From positions 17,183,927 through 17,247,926 of the forward strand of contig JANJXV010000024.1 of the NCBI GenBank assembly GCA_024803745.1: DNA of 64,000 nucleotides. Reading direction: 5' to 3'. The first letter of the stretch is position 1, and each line of letters begins with the position of its first letter. The position numbers and the translations under genes are program-made. Source of the stretch: Megascapheus bottae (lineage: Eukaryota; Chordata; Mammalia; Rodentia; Geomyidae). Shown one piece after another: positions 1 to 11,002 of this stretch. The notes under the pieces were generated by a model that was given only the letters and a program-made list of their open reading frames with translations, was not told the DNA's origin and searched no databases.

Positions 1-237
1 GTAGCCTGGGAAAAAGAATAATCATAGCTTTTTATGCTACCCAGGCTTTTGATTTCCAGTCAATGGCCCACCCAGTTTTCAGTTGCCCAGTACCAGAATC
101 TGACCATAATTTTTAGTTTAGTATTCTCATCCATCTTCCATTCTCTAAATCCTTACTCTCTTCCTCTCTCCCTGTCATCCTTCTCTTCCACCCAGTCCTA
201 GAGCTGTCTTAACGCTCAAAACTAGCACTCTACAACT

Positions 238-385
238 GGAACCACAGCACCACTTGTGGCTTTTTTCTTCTTTTGGAGGGGTGGGGGGCGGTGCGGGGAG
301 TAACTGGAGATAACAGTCTGGCTTTCAACCCCCATATTCATTAGTCATATCTCAGCCTATTGAGGTGTGGACCACCAGTGCCCCC
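238..385 (-). repeat. Degenerate B1-ID composite SINE
   Basis: Relics such as CACAGCACCACTT, AACTGGAGATAACAGTC and ATCTCAGCCT keep the order of the antisense element. Confidence 0.5.
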
Positions 386-804
386 ACTCCGCCTCCCATA
401 TTTGTGATAATGAAGCTCAAGACACAGTTCTAGTTAGACATCATAGTGCTCTATGATTTCAACTGTGCTTTAGGTTATTATTCAGAGAGTGCTTCTTATT
501 GACCAGGCCAGCATTAGACCATGATCCTTCCGCCTATGGCTTCCAGAGTATATAACTGAGATAACAGCCTGATACTAAGATCTCGTGGATCTCTACCTGG
601 AATCATACTATACTTGGTCCCTGATTTTATTTAAGAAGTCTCTTTTATATGTCCTTTGGTCTCTTATTTCAATTGGATTACTAATACAGAACCTGATTAC
701 TATAATCTTTCTCCTCTAGAAATTTACATGCAGATAGTAACTCCTTTCCAAACAATGCTTGTCAAACTTGATGATATATGCAATTGAACAATTTGCTCGG
801 GGTC
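386..804. other. No recognised feature
   Basis: AT-rich single-copy-looking DNA; no gene or known repeat seen. Confidence 0.5.
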
Positions 805-815
805 TGAAATTCTGT

Positions 816-1089
816 GGGGAGGGGGGGTGTTTTTTTGGTGGGTTTTTGGGTTGTTGGGTTTTTTTTGTGGGTCACGAGGCTTGAACTCTGGGCTTGGGCA
901 CTGTCCCTGAGCTCTTCAGCTCAAGGCTACCACCCTACCCCTTCCGCCACAGCGCCACTTCAGGTTTTCTGGTGGTTAACTGGGTAAGAATTTCACAGAC
1001 TTTAGTGCCAGGGCTGACTTTGAACCTCGAACCTCAGATCTCAACCTCCTGAGGAGGTAGGATTACAGGCATGAGCCACCATGCCTGGC
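816..1089 (-). repeat. B1-ID composite SINE
   Basis: Complete antisense copy with T-rich tail, flanked by the 11-bp target duplication TGAAATTCTGT (805-815 and 1090-1100). Confidence 0.9.
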
Positions 1090-1100
1090 TGAAATTCTGT

Positions 1101-1453
1101 ATTTCTAACATCCCTCAAGTCTAAGATCAGGCTAATGCCACCTTCACAAATTTAAATTCTCTCAGTGCCTGAAGAACCTTCTTCTCTATCTTCCTCAAAC
1201 AGCATAATCATCATCATTTTGATCCAGTGGTCTCTTTGTACTGATGGTGTTCCCCTGATTTACATCAATTTCCATTTCAGTTCCATCTATCATTCAATAT
1301 TTCCTTGCTATAAAACCACAAAAATTAATCCTGTCCAGATTCAGATTGCTCTTATGGCATGCATTATTTTAAACCAACAGAACCACGGCATAAAGCATGC
1401 AGTCTGTGTCCTATGAAATATCTTAAAATATCTTGGGGGCACAGATTTTTCTA
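1101..1453. other. No recognised feature
   Basis: AT-rich; its open frames start at chance ATGs and show no domain. Confidence 0.5.
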
Positions 1454-1480
1454 TCATTTACTTCCCAACAACATGTTTTG

Positions 1481-1524
<44 letters not shown>

Positions 1525-1552
1525 CATTTACTTCCCAACAGCATGTTTTGGG

Positions 1553-1580
<28 letters not shown>
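1454..1580. repeat. Tandem duplication of a 70-bp unit with (GT)n
   Basis: A 30-bp segment starting TCATTTACTTCCCAACA occurs at 1454-1483 and 1524-1553 with one mismatch, each followed by a GT run. Confidence 0.9.
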
Positions 1581-1582
<2 letters not shown>

Positions 1583-1584
<2 letters not shown>

Positions 1585-1771
1585 CCAGTCCTGGGCCTTG
1601 AACTTAAAGCCTGAGCAATGTCCTTGGGCTTTCTCAAAGCTAGAGCTTTACTAATGGAGTCACAGCATCATTTCCAGTTTTTTTCTATATACGTTGTACA
1701 GAGGTATCGAACCTGGGTATTTGTGCATGCTAGGCAAGCACTTACCACTAGGCAAAACTCTCAGCAACATG
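1583..1771 (-). repeat. Dimeric ID-type SINE, old copy
   Basis: Antisense copy from CCCAGTCCTGGGC to CAAAACTCTCAGCA, with many substitutions. Confidence 0.8.
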
Positions 1772-1791
1772 TTTAACCTATAATTTCTAGT

Positions 1792-1880
1792 TCAGAGCTG
1801 GAGCTATAGCTAACTAACTAGTACAGCATTTGCCCAACATGTGGAAAGCTGAATTCAATCCTCAGCAGGAAAAAAAAAGC
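1792..1880 (+). repeat. Monomeric ID-like SINE
   Basis: GGAGCTATAGCTAACTAAC to AATCCTCAGCAGG plus A tail; diverged tRNA-like monomer. Confidence 0.6.
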
Positions 1881-2281
1881 GAACTAATTCAACACAAGAA
1901 TATGATTTTATCCAGAAAATCATATTCTGTGTATAACTTTTAGAAGAATGACTCAAATATACTCTGTATTTCAAGTTCTGTTTGTCAGTAGTATAAGTAA
2001 AAAGCATCCTGCCAATAACAACAAAAGTGACTCTTTAAAACAAAGAATATATATCCTGTTTAGAACTATATAAGATGTCAAATGAAACAAAGGCATGGAC
2101 TAAGAATTTCAAGAGATACAGATTCTAAAGGAGAAAATAAGAAAAAGTTATCAATGACACTATACAAACCAATAATAGGAAACAAGAGACAAACAGGAAA
2201 GGAAGGGACCAGCAGAATTGTACAAGAAAAATGGGTTATTTCCTAATAACACTACAAAGTAAAACATGAATAGATTACATA
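1881..2281. other. No recognised feature
   Basis: A-rich DNA without gene or assignable repeat. Confidence 0.4.
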
Positions 2282-2445
2282 TTCTTTTTTTTTGCCAGTC
2301 CTGGGCTTGGGCTCAAGGCCTGAGCACTGTCCCTGGACTTTCTCAAGACTAACCAAAAATGGCACTGTGGCTCAAAGGATAGAGTGGTAGCCCTGAGCTC
2401 AGAGACAGTGCCCAGGCCCAAAGTTCAAGTCCCACGACAGACAAA
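2282..2445. repeat. Two SINE right monomers in inverted orientation
   Basis: An antisense tail (2282-2347, TTTTTTTTGCCAGTCC...) directly abuts a sense right monomer (2348-2445), making an imperfect fold-back. Confidence 0.75.
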
Positions 2446-2650
2446 GAAAAAACAAATCACATTTCTATACACAATTTTTAGTTTATTTTAAACCTGTTTA
2501 AAACAAAATAAAAAATATAGTGCTATTTATCATGGCTCAAAAAAAGACATAGTATATATCTAAGTATGCAAAATCTGTAATACTAAAAATTACAAAATAC
2601 CACTGGAAGAATCAACAGATTTCAACAGCTAAAGAGATTCATTATTCTAC

Positions 2651-2857
2651 TTTTTTTTTTTTTTTTTTTTTGCCAGTCCTGGGCTTGAGCTCAGGGCTTG
2701 AGCACTGTCCTTGGACTTTCTCAAGGCTAGAGCTCTACCATTTGAGCCACAGCACCACTTCCGGCTTTTTTCTATGTATGTGGTACCAAGGAATCGAACC
2801 CGGGTCTTCGTGCATGCTAGGCAGGCACTTTAACCACTAGGCCAAACTCCCGGCCCC
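2651..2857 (-). repeat. Dimeric ID-type SINE, young
   Basis: Full antisense copy with T21 tail; target duplication TATTCTAC at 2643-2650 and 2858-2865. It appears inserted into the tail of the next SINE. Confidence 0.92.
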
Positions 2858-2893
2858 TATTCTACTTTTTTTTTTAATAATTATTCAGTGTTC

Positions 2894-3096
2894 ATTTTTT
2901 TTTTTTTTTTGGCCAGTCCTGGGCTTGAGCTCAGGGCATGAACACTGTCCTTGGACTTTCTCAAGGCTAGAGCCCTACCACTTGAGCCTCAGCACCACTT
3001 CTGGCTTTTTTCTATGTATGCGGTACTGAGGAATCAAACTTGGGTCTTCGTGCAAGCTAGGCAAGCACTCTACCACTAGGCCAAACTCTCAGCCCC
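2894..3096 (-). repeat. Dimeric ID-type SINE
   Basis: Full antisense copy. The outer flanks GAGATTCATTATTCTA (from 2632) and GAGATTCATTGTTCTA (from 3097) look like its target duplication, separated on the left by the younger insertion. Confidence 0.9.
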
Positions 3097-3147
3097 GAGA
3101 TTCATTGTTCTAATTCACTGGAAGACATAGGATAGTGAAGATAACCC

Positions 3148-3395
3148 GGTCCAGTCAAGGTAGCTTACAACTGTAATCCTAGCTCCTCAGGAGGCTGAGA
3201 TCTGAGGATCGTGGTTCAAAGCCAGCTGGGCACTAAAGTCCGTGAGACTCTTACTTCCAGTTAACCACTAGAAAACCAAAAGTGGTGCTGTGACTTAAGG
3301 AGTAGGGTGGTAGCTTTGAGCTGAAGAGCTCAGGGATAGCACCCAGGTCTAAAGTTCAAACCCCACAACTGACCAGGAAAAAAAAAAAAAAAAAA
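3148..3395 (+). repeat. B1-ID composite SINE
   Basis: Sense copy: head AACTGTAATCCTAGCTCC, linker CAGTTAACCACTAGAAAA, right monomer, A19 tail. Confidence 0.9.
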
Positions 3396-3666
3396 CATAG
3401 TAAAGACATTAGTAATTCCCAAATTGATCTACATAGGTATAATGCAATTTCCTAGCAAAATCCAGAAAGGGGTTACATATAGGTTAGTTTATTCCAAAAT
3501 TTATATGGGAAAGAGTTGTTCCTGCTATTTATTTCCCAGAAATATGCTTAACATTGAACTCTTAGTACAAGGCTAGCATTTCCTCAACATGTGGGAAGCC
3601 CTTAGTTCCATTTACAGCAGCACAAGAAACAGACAAACTATAAGTTTCTCACTTAAAAACTACCCA

Positions 3667-3863
3667 GGGCCAGGAGTGTGGCCTCTAGTAAGAGTGCTTG
3701 CTAGACCCAGGTTCAATTCCTCAGCACCATATACACAGAAAAAACCAGAAGTGGTGCTGTGGCTCAAATGGTAGAGAGCTAGCCTTGAGAATGTTCAAGG
3801 CCAATGGTCAGGCCCTGAATTCAGGGCCCAGGACTGGCAAAAAAAAGAAAAAAAGAAAAAAAC
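3667..3863 (+). repeat. Dimeric ID-type SINE
   Basis: Sense copy, moderately diverged, ending in an interrupted A/G tail. Confidence 0.88.
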
Positions 3864-3865
3864 AA

Positions 3866-4113
3866 CAGGCACAGTAGTAGTTCATGTCTGAAATCTTAGA
3901 TACTCAAAAGGCTGAGATCTGAGGATCACAGTTCGAAGCCAGCCTGGGTGGGTACTAGAGTCCTTGAGACTCTTATCTCCAATTAACCACCAGAAAACCC
4001 GAAGTGGCACTGTGGTATAAGGGGTAGGATGGTAGCCTTGAGCTGAAGAGCGCAGGGACAGTACCTAGATTTCAAGCTCTATAACTGACCCCCCCACCAC
4101 CAAAAAAAAACCT
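3866..4113 (+). repeat. B1-ID composite SINE
   Basis: Sense copy directly following the preceding SINE; the tail contains a C-rich stretch. Confidence 0.88.
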
Positions 4114-4944
4114 CACAAAACAAAAATAATACCAAAAAAAAAAAAAACCTACCCAAATCAGATTTCAGCAACATGCCAATTGATTTTAGACATAATTTAA
4201 GGCTTAGCCCTAAATGAACCCCACATAAATTCTTTAAGTATTTTTCCCAAACTATTTTAATTAACATAAAGCTGAGTACTGGGATGTACAGCTATACTCC
4301 TAGACCTTAAGTGGCTGAGTTCAAGGTAAGCAGAGGTAAATGGGGAGACACACTTAAGAAAACACATAAAGAAAAGCATATAAACTTAGAATCTTTCAAA
4401 TATAAATCATGTGAGAATGAGGGGGGAGAGAAAATGAGAGGAGAAAGGGAAAAGGAAAGAAAACTTACAACATATAGATAACTAACTACACATATACACA
4501 TATATGAGCTCTCTTGCTCTGGAGACACATTTACTTCTCCTCTTAAGAGAATATCTTTCTTTAACAAAGCACTAGATCCAATTCAAAAAGCAGGGGAAAG
4601 AAAACCTAAAATAAACAACCAAAGGAACAGAAGAAAACCGTGTGCTATCAATGCCATAAGCCAAAATACATATATTATTAGAATCTGAGATAGTCTCACT
4701 TTATTTGCTGCTTTTCGTCTTTTTCTCAGTATATAAAGCACTTGTCCTCCTGGCTACCAAAGCCATTCAAGTAATACAGGCTCACCCCTAACCACTGTAA
4801 CTATTGAGAATCCAAGGTTAACTCAAATTAGTCTCTAATTCCCAAAGTATCTATAAAAGACTTTTAGAGAAGATAGAAATTTTCTCTTCCCATCATGCAC
4901 TCTCACCCACTGGGGTGTTCTTTAAGTGACTTCATACTTCAAAG
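4114..4944. other. No gene; purine tract at 4418-4460
   Basis: No recognisable exon. A G/A-only stretch near 4420 accounts for the long antisense open frame there. Confidence 0.5.
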
Positions 4945-5275
4945 ATGTATTAGTTTTTCATTACTGTAACAAAATAAGTTAATTAACTTGTAAGACAATT
5001 TATTGTGGTTCATGGCTTTAAACGTTTCAGTCTATAATCAAATTCTCTTGTTTTTGGTTATCTGGTGTTAGTACTGGATGGCAACAGTGAAAAAGGCATG
5101 TGAAATAGCAAAACTACTCAGCTGATAGCTACAATGTGGAAGTGAGGCGGGGGCAGGGTTCCACAATCCTCAAGGACATGTCCCCAATGACCTAAGAACC
5201 ACCTACAAGGTTCCACCTCTCAAAGGTTCCACTATCCCCCAATAGCACCACCCTGGGAACCACACCTTTAAAATA
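4945..5275 (-). mobile_element. MaLR-type solo LTR relic
   Basis: TTACTGTAACAAAATAAG, AAGGACATGTCCCCAATGA, AGGTTCCACCTCTCAAAG and CACCCTGGGAACCACACCTT follow the order of an antisense mammalian ERVL-MaLR LTR. No internal viral genes are present. The family was assigned from memory. Confidence 0.55.
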
Positions 5276-5280
5276 GCCTT

Positions 5281-5480
5281 GGGGCTGTGAGTTTGGCTTA
5301 GTGGTAGAGTGCTTGTCTAGCATGTACAAAGACCTAGATTCCATTCTTTAGTACCAAATACATAGAAAAGCCCGAAGTGGTGCTGTGGCTCAAGTGGTAG
5401 AGCACTAGCCTTGAGGAAAGCCGAAGGACAGGACTCAGGCCCTGAGTTCAGTCCCCAGAACTGGCACAAAAAAAAAAAAA
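5281..5480 (+). repeat. Dimeric ID-type SINE
   Basis: Sense copy with A13 tail. Confidence 0.9.
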
Positions 5481-5483
5481 CAC

Positions 5484-5719
5484 ACCTGGGTGCAGGGGCT
5501 CACACCCGTAATCCAAGCTACTCAGGAGGCTGAGATCTGAGGATTATGGTTCATAGCCAGCCTGGGCACTAAAGTCTCTGAGATTCTTATCTCAAATTAA
5601 CCACCAGAAAACCAGAAGTGGAGCTTTGGCTCACGGGGTAGGGCAGTAGCCTTGAGCTGAAGAGCTCAGGGACAGTGCCCAGGATCAGAGTTCAAGTCCC
5701 ATGACCAGAAAAAAAAAAA
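5484..5719 (+). repeat. B1-ID composite SINE
   Basis: Sense copy starting GGGTGCAGGGGCTCACAC, with A-rich tail. Confidence 0.9.
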
Positions 5720-5739
5720 TCAAAACAGTGAGGTGATTC

Positions 5740-6395
5740 AGGCATATCAAGAGGCCATCCAGGAAATGATCAAAACAACACTGAGATTCCACCTTTCTCG
5801 ATAGCCATCATCTAGAATTCAAACAAATTGGACTTACAAAACAGTAACCCTTCTGTGCAATACCTTCATAATAATAAACTTACATATATACACACACACA
5901 TACATGCAAGTAAGCAAGCAACAAATGCTGATGAGGAAGTCAAAGGTGGAATGGGACAAGAATCTTTATACACTGTGGATAAAAATGTAAATTAATGCAA
6001 CTACTAAAGAAATTATGGATATTCCTCAAAAACTAAAGGCAAGAGTTACCATATGATCCATTACTATTACTCTTGGACATTTATCCAAAAGATTTCATGA
6101 CAAGATACAACAAAAGCAGGGGCCGGGAGTTTGGCCTAGTGGTAGAGTGCTTGCCTAGCATGCACGAAGACCCAGGTTCAATTCCTCAGTACCACATACA
6201 TAGAAAAAAGCCAAAGTGGTGCTGAGGCTCGAGTCGTAGAGCTCTAGCCTTGAGAAAGTCCAAGGACAGTGCTCAGGCCCTGAGCTCAAGCCCAGGACTG
6301 GCAAAAAAAAAAAAAAAGATACAACAAAAGCACCTCACACCCATATTCATTGCTGCACAGATGCCTACAGCAATGGATTTTTTAAAAAAAAAAAG
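5740..6395 (+). mobile_element. LINE-1 3' region, interrupted
   Basis: Segments such as GATGAGGAAGTCAAAGG, TTATACACTGTGGATAAAAA and CACCCATATTCATTGCTG follow the L1 3' end. It is split by an unassigned module at about 5817-5885 and by the SINE at 6119-6316. Confidence 0.7.
6119..6316 (+). repeat. Dimeric ID-type SINE, young
   Basis: Perfect 16-bp target duplication AGATACAACAAAAGCA (6103-6118 and 6317-6332); inserted in the L1. Confidence 0.96.
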
Positions 6396-6397
6396 TT

Positions 6398-6598
6398 AGG
6401 GCTGGGAGTTTGACCTAGTGGTAGAGTGCTTGCCTAGCATGCACGAAGACCCAGGTTCGATTCCCTGGTAGCACATACTTAGAAAAAGGCAGAAGTGGTG
6501 CTGAGGCTCGAGTGGTAGAGATCTAGCCTTGAGAAAAATCCAAGGACAGTCTTCAGGCCCTGAGCTTAAGCCCAGGACTGGGGAGGAAAAAAAAAAAA
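6398..6598 (+). repeat. Dimeric ID-type SINE
   Basis: Sense copy with intact B box GGTTCGATTCC; AAAAAGTTA recurs on both sides. Confidence 0.92.
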
Positions 6599-6606
6599 AG
6601 TTAATT

Positions 6607-6808
6607 AGCCAGGTACCAGTGGCTGATATGTATAATCCTAACTACTCAGGAGGCTGACATCTGAGGATCATGATTCAAAGCTAGCCCCAGCAGTAAAATC
6701 TATGAGATTCTTAACTCCAATTAGCCACCAAAAGGCCACCAACTATGGCTCAAATGGAAGACTGGTAACCTTGAGCAAAAAACTCAAGAACAGTGCTCAG
6801 GCCCCTAA
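6607..6808 (+). repeat. B1-ID composite SINE, diverged
   Basis: Sense copy with head GGTACCAGTGGCTGATATG; truncated before the end of the right monomer. Confidence 0.8.
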
Positions 6809-6984
6809 GTTTATAGATAGTAATAGCTCTGATAGTGTATATAATGTATATATAATATCAGGAAGAATGAAATTATGCCATTTGCAAGGTAATGTACTAT
6901 ATAGCATCAGTTATTATTACCATTTTCCATGTACTTAGAAAGTCTGCGACTTAACTTTTCTTAATATAAGAAAGAAAATGACTG

Positions 6985-7497
6985 GTAAGCTAGGCATGGT
7001 GGCTCACAGCTGTAATCCTAGCTACTCAGGAGGCTGAGATTTGAGGATCAAGTTTCAAAGCCAGCCCAGGCAATACAAAGCCAAGCCGAGACTCTTTTTT
7101 TGTTTTTGTTTTTTTTTGTTGTTTTTTTTTTTTTGCCAGTCCTGGGCTTGAGCTCAGGGCCTGAGCACTGTCCTTGGACTTTCTCAAGGCTAGAGCTCTA
7201 CCACTTGAGCCTCAGCACCACTTCCGGCTTTTTTCTATGTATGTGGTACTGAGGAATCGAACCTGGGTCTTCGTGCATGCTAGGCAAGCACTCTACCACT
7301 AGGCCAAACTCCCGGCCCCAAGCCGAGACTCTTATTTCCAATTAATCACTAGAAAACGGAAAGTGAGGCTGTGACTCAAGGGTAGAGAAGAGCTCAGGCA
7401 CAGTACCCAGGCCTAGGGGTAGGACGGTAGCCTTGAGCTGAAGAGTTTAGAGACAGTGCCCAGACCCAGAATTCAAGACCCACCACCAACCAAAAAA
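6985..7497 (+). repeat. B1-ID composite SINE, split by an insertion
   Basis: The head is at 6985-7094 and the rest resumes at 7332-7497. The right monomer carries an internal duplication (two ...TAGCC/GAAGAG...CAGACCC-like blocks). Confidence 0.9.
7095..7319 (-). repeat. Dimeric ID-type SINE nested in a B1-ID SINE
   Basis: Perfect target duplication AAGCCGAGACTC (7083-7094 and 7320-7331); near-consensus sequence and long T/G tail. Confidence 0.96.
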
Positions 7498-7710
7498 AAA
7501 AAAAAAGAAAAGAAAGAAAAGCAAGTCAGCCCTGAGTTCAAACTCCAGTTCTGCCCAAAGTAATAGGAATATTACAGATATTACAGCAATAATAATAATA
7601 GTAATAATATTAATATTTTCCAATTAAAATTATCCATACATAATCAGTTTCCTAATATCTCTTCTGTACTCATCACAGGAGAAGCCTATGTTTCTTTTTT
7701 ACAGTGAGAA

Positions 7711-7958
7711 GGTATAGGGAGCTGGTTCATACCTATAGTTCTAGCTACTCAGGAGGCTGAGATCTGAGAGTTGTGGTTCAAAGTCAACTGGGGCAGGAAC
7801 ATCTATAAGACTCTTATCTCCAATAAACTGCTCAGAAAAAGCCAGAAATGGTGCTATAGCTCAAGTGGTAGAGGGCTAGCCTTAAGCACAAAGAGGTTCA
7901 GGGACAGTGTCCAAAGCCCTGCGTTCAAGCCCGAGGACTAGCAAATAAATAAATAAAT
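7711..7958 (+). repeat. B1-ID composite SINE with (TAAA)n tail
   Basis: Sense copy; its tail has become a short TAAA repeat, followed by a purine tract to about 8050. Confidence 0.85.
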
Positions 7959-8108
7959 AGTACAGGGTAGAGCACGAAGAAGAAAAAGAAATGGGGAGAG
8001 GAGAAGGAAGGAGATGGAAGAATTAGATGGAAGGAGATGGAAGGGGGAAGTTGATGACTGCAATTATCATCAAAAGCAAATATCTGAATCCACCAAATCA
8101 TGCTATTT

Positions 8109-8307
8109 TCTTTCTTTCTTCCTTTTTTTTTTTTTTGGTCATGGGCTTATTAAACTCTGAGCCACAGCACCACTTCCAGTTTTGTGGTGGTTAATTGGAG
8201 ATAAGAGGCTCACAGACTTTCGTGCCCAGGCTGGCTTTAACCCTCAATCCTCAGATCACAGCCTCCTGAGTAGGTCGGATTATAAGTATGAGCCACTAGT
8301 GCTGGCT
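8109..8307 (-). repeat. B1-ID composite SINE
   Basis: Antisense copy with part of the right monomer deleted. Confidence 0.85.
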
Positions 8308-8347
8308 CCATGGTATTACTTTGGTGGAGTCTAAAGCAGCTAAAAGA

Positions 8348-8583
8348 GCTGGGCACCAGTGGCTCATGCCTGTAACCGTAGATACTCAGGAGACTGAAAT
8401 CTAAGGTTTAACATCAAAAGGTAGCTTGGGCAGGAAAGTCTGTTACAGTCTTACTTCCAATTAAGCACCAAAAAGCTAGAAATGGAGCTGTGGCTCAAGT
8501 AGTAGGGCACTAGCTTTGTGTGAAAAAGCTCAGGGACAGCACCCAGGTCCTAGAGTACAAGCACACACACACACACTCACACG
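8348..8583 (+). repeat. B1-ID composite SINE
   Basis: Sense copy with head AGCTGGGCACCAGTGGCTC; ends in a short CA repeat. Confidence 0.87.
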
Positions 8584-9261
8584 TAGTAAGAAGTAAAATA
8601 AAAGGAGCTAAATGAAAGATGAACCAATTAGCTGCCGAATCTTTAGTATCTACTTTAACCACAGCAGAATGATCCCTTAACTAGTAGCCTGGTCTTCATT
8701 ATTTTGAACAAAATTCAACTGTCAACTCCAAAATATACTGAAAAAAATCATATTATTCCCTGACCCACTACCTACCTCTTTTGGATCCTTTTTAGCAGAC
8801 AAAATTCAATCTGACTGGAAAGCACATTTCATAATCAAACGCTACCCTACTTATACATACTAATCTGCCACCAGACAGCAGAATTAACATATTCTTCCAC
8901 AGAGATCAGACTCTTTACATCCCTCTCACATCATGCTGTTTCCTATCACCAAGTGTTTTCTCACATTCCCATTCTCAACAAGGAATGTATGAAATGTTCT
9001 TCTGGAGATTCAAAGAGTCTATTTTCTTTATACAAGTCTTACTTTCTATAAGAAGTCTCACTCCTATATTGTCTGAAAATACCGCTAAACTAACAGATTG
9101 AACTCAAACTATATGTACACACATTATTTGTATATTGCTTTGGAGAGTACTGTTCTATTACTAGGAAAATATTCCTGACAAGAAAAACTCAGATCATATT
9201 CTTTTCCCACAAATGAGCTCAGAAAAACAGAATTCAAACTATTTCAAAAGCTAGGTGTGCA
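8584..9261. other. No recognised feature
   Basis: AT-rich single-copy-looking DNA. Confidence 0.5.
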
Positions 9262-9266
9262 ACCTT

Positions 9267-9471
9267 CTTTTTTTGGGGGGGGGGCGAGTTATGGGGCTTA
9301 AACTCAGGGCCTGAGCTCTGTCCTTGGGCTTTCTCAAGGCCAGAGCTCTACAACCTGAACCACAGCAGCACTTCTAGCTTTTCCTATGTATATGGTACAC
9401 AGAGGAATCAAACCCAGGTCATCATACACACTAGGCAAGCACTCTACCACTAGACCAAACTCCCAGCACCT
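9267..9471 (-). repeat. Dimeric ID-type SINE
   Basis: Antisense copy, moderately diverged. Confidence 0.88.
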
Positions 9472-9521
9472 CTAATCCTGATTTTTAAAATAAGATATTT
9501 TATATCTCAAAAGAATTCTAA

Positions 9522-9740
9522 AAACTGGGAATGTGGCTTAATGGTAGAGTGGTTGGTTGTATAGCATGCATGAGGCCTTGGGTTCTATTCCTCAGTACCA
9601 CATAAACAGAAAAGCCAGAAATGGTGCTATGGCTCAAGTGGTAGAGTGCTAGCCTTGAGCAAGCAGAAGCTCTGGGACAATGCCCAGGCTCTGAGTTCAA
9701 GGCCCTGAACCAGCAATCAATCAATCAATCAATCAATAAA
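9522..9740 (+). repeat. Dimeric ID-type SINE with (TCAA)n tail
   Basis: Sense copy whose tail is five TCAA units. Confidence 0.88.
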
Positions 9741-9942
9741 ATTCTAATACCAATTAAATGTGATGACTATGGTTTGCTGCAAAATAGGCAGGGCAGACAG
9801 TAGGAGGGATAAAGGTAAAATAGGTGAGATATAGATGAAAACAAATGGGCTATGAGTTGATCATCTTTGAAGCCAAGTAACAGCCACAGTGGTTCAGACC
9901 TACATTTGTACTTGTTTAAAATTTTTTCACATTAAGTTTTTG

Positions 9943-10195
9943 GTTTGGGGTTTGTTGTTTGTTTGTTTGTTTTTGATTTTGGTTTTGTTTTGGGTTTTTT
10001 TTTTTTTTTTGGCCAGTTCTGGGGCTTGAACTTGGGGCTTGAGCACTGTCCTTAGGCTTTCTCAAAGCTAGAGTTCTGTCACTTCAGCCACAGTACCATT
10101 TCTAGCTTTTTCCTATATATATGGTACTGAGGAATGAAACCCAGGTCTTCGTGCATGCTAGGCAAGCACTCTACCGCTAGGCCAAACTCCCGACC
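9943..10195 (-). repeat. Dimeric ID-type SINE
   Basis: Antisense copy with long T/G tail; flanks ACATTAAGTTTTT and ACAGTAAGTTTTT form an imperfect target duplication. Confidence 0.9.
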
Positions 10196-10209
10196 CCACA
10201 GTAAGTTTT

Positions 10210-10773
10210 TGACATTTCTCAAGTCTTACTTTTAAAAGGTACTAAAACTTGCTCTTATTTCATTTTAATGACAAAAAATACATAATGCTTTTTAAGAAGG
10301 AAGGAAATTGCACTTTGCAACTACTCTGGTGGATCATAGATGCTTCCACAGAGTTGGGGCAAACAAAAGCTTTTATTATCTATTTATTTATGTATGTATT
10401 TTTTAAGAAAAACTCTCATTATGAAAGTGCAGGCTGTTCCACAAAATTCCTGCTTCTCTGGCATCAGCCTCCACTAGTAATGGGACTATGGACACCTAAC
10501 CTAACCACCTCTACTGACTATACTACTTTCATTACCCAATGAACAACTGGGTCTCCACTGACAGTTAAAAAAAATTTTTTTGGAAAGATGTGATGAGGAA
10601 ATTTCCAAAATCCTAATTCTTTTCTAATAATTAAATAAATTAGAAGAAAAGCTGTAACTAAAATGGACCGGGTTGTCCCCCCCCCAAAGTAATAATATTT
10701 ATATTATAAATTTTCATTCAATGCTGACATCCACAAAATGTTCCACCCAAATAATTGCTGAAAATTAAATAAT
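10210..10773. other. No recognised feature
   Basis: AT-rich; one 97-codon open frame without recognisable similarity. Confidence 0.5.
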
Positions 10774-10789
10774 AAAAATCACAAGAAAG

Positions 10790-10971
10790 GCCGAGAGTTT
10801 GGCCTAGTGGTAGAGTGCTTGCCTAGCATGCACGAAGACCCAGGTTCGATTCCTCAGTACCACATACATAGAAAAAAGCTGGAAGTGGTGCTGTGGCTCA
10901 AGTGGTAGAGCTCTAGCCTTGAGAAAGTCCAAGGACAGTGCTCAGGCCCTGAGCTCAAGCCCAGGACTGGC

Positions 10972-10994
<23 letters not shown>
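10790..10994 (+). repeat. Dimeric ID-type SINE, young, intact pol III boxes
   Basis: A box TGGCCTAGTGG and B box GGTTCGATTCC are intact; 16-bp perfect target duplication AAAAATCACAAGAAAG (10774-10789 and 10995-11010); A tail above 20. Confidence 0.97.

Positions 10995-11002
<8 letters not shown>

Noticed and set aside
4945..5275. An endogenous retrovirus with genes
   Set aside because: Only an LTR-like relic is seen; no internal coding sequence flanks it.
6150..6180. tRNA-like sequences (A and B boxes) throughout the window
   Set aside because: They belong to ID-derived SINEs with A tails and target duplications; none folds as a complete tRNA gene with an anticodon arm that I could support.
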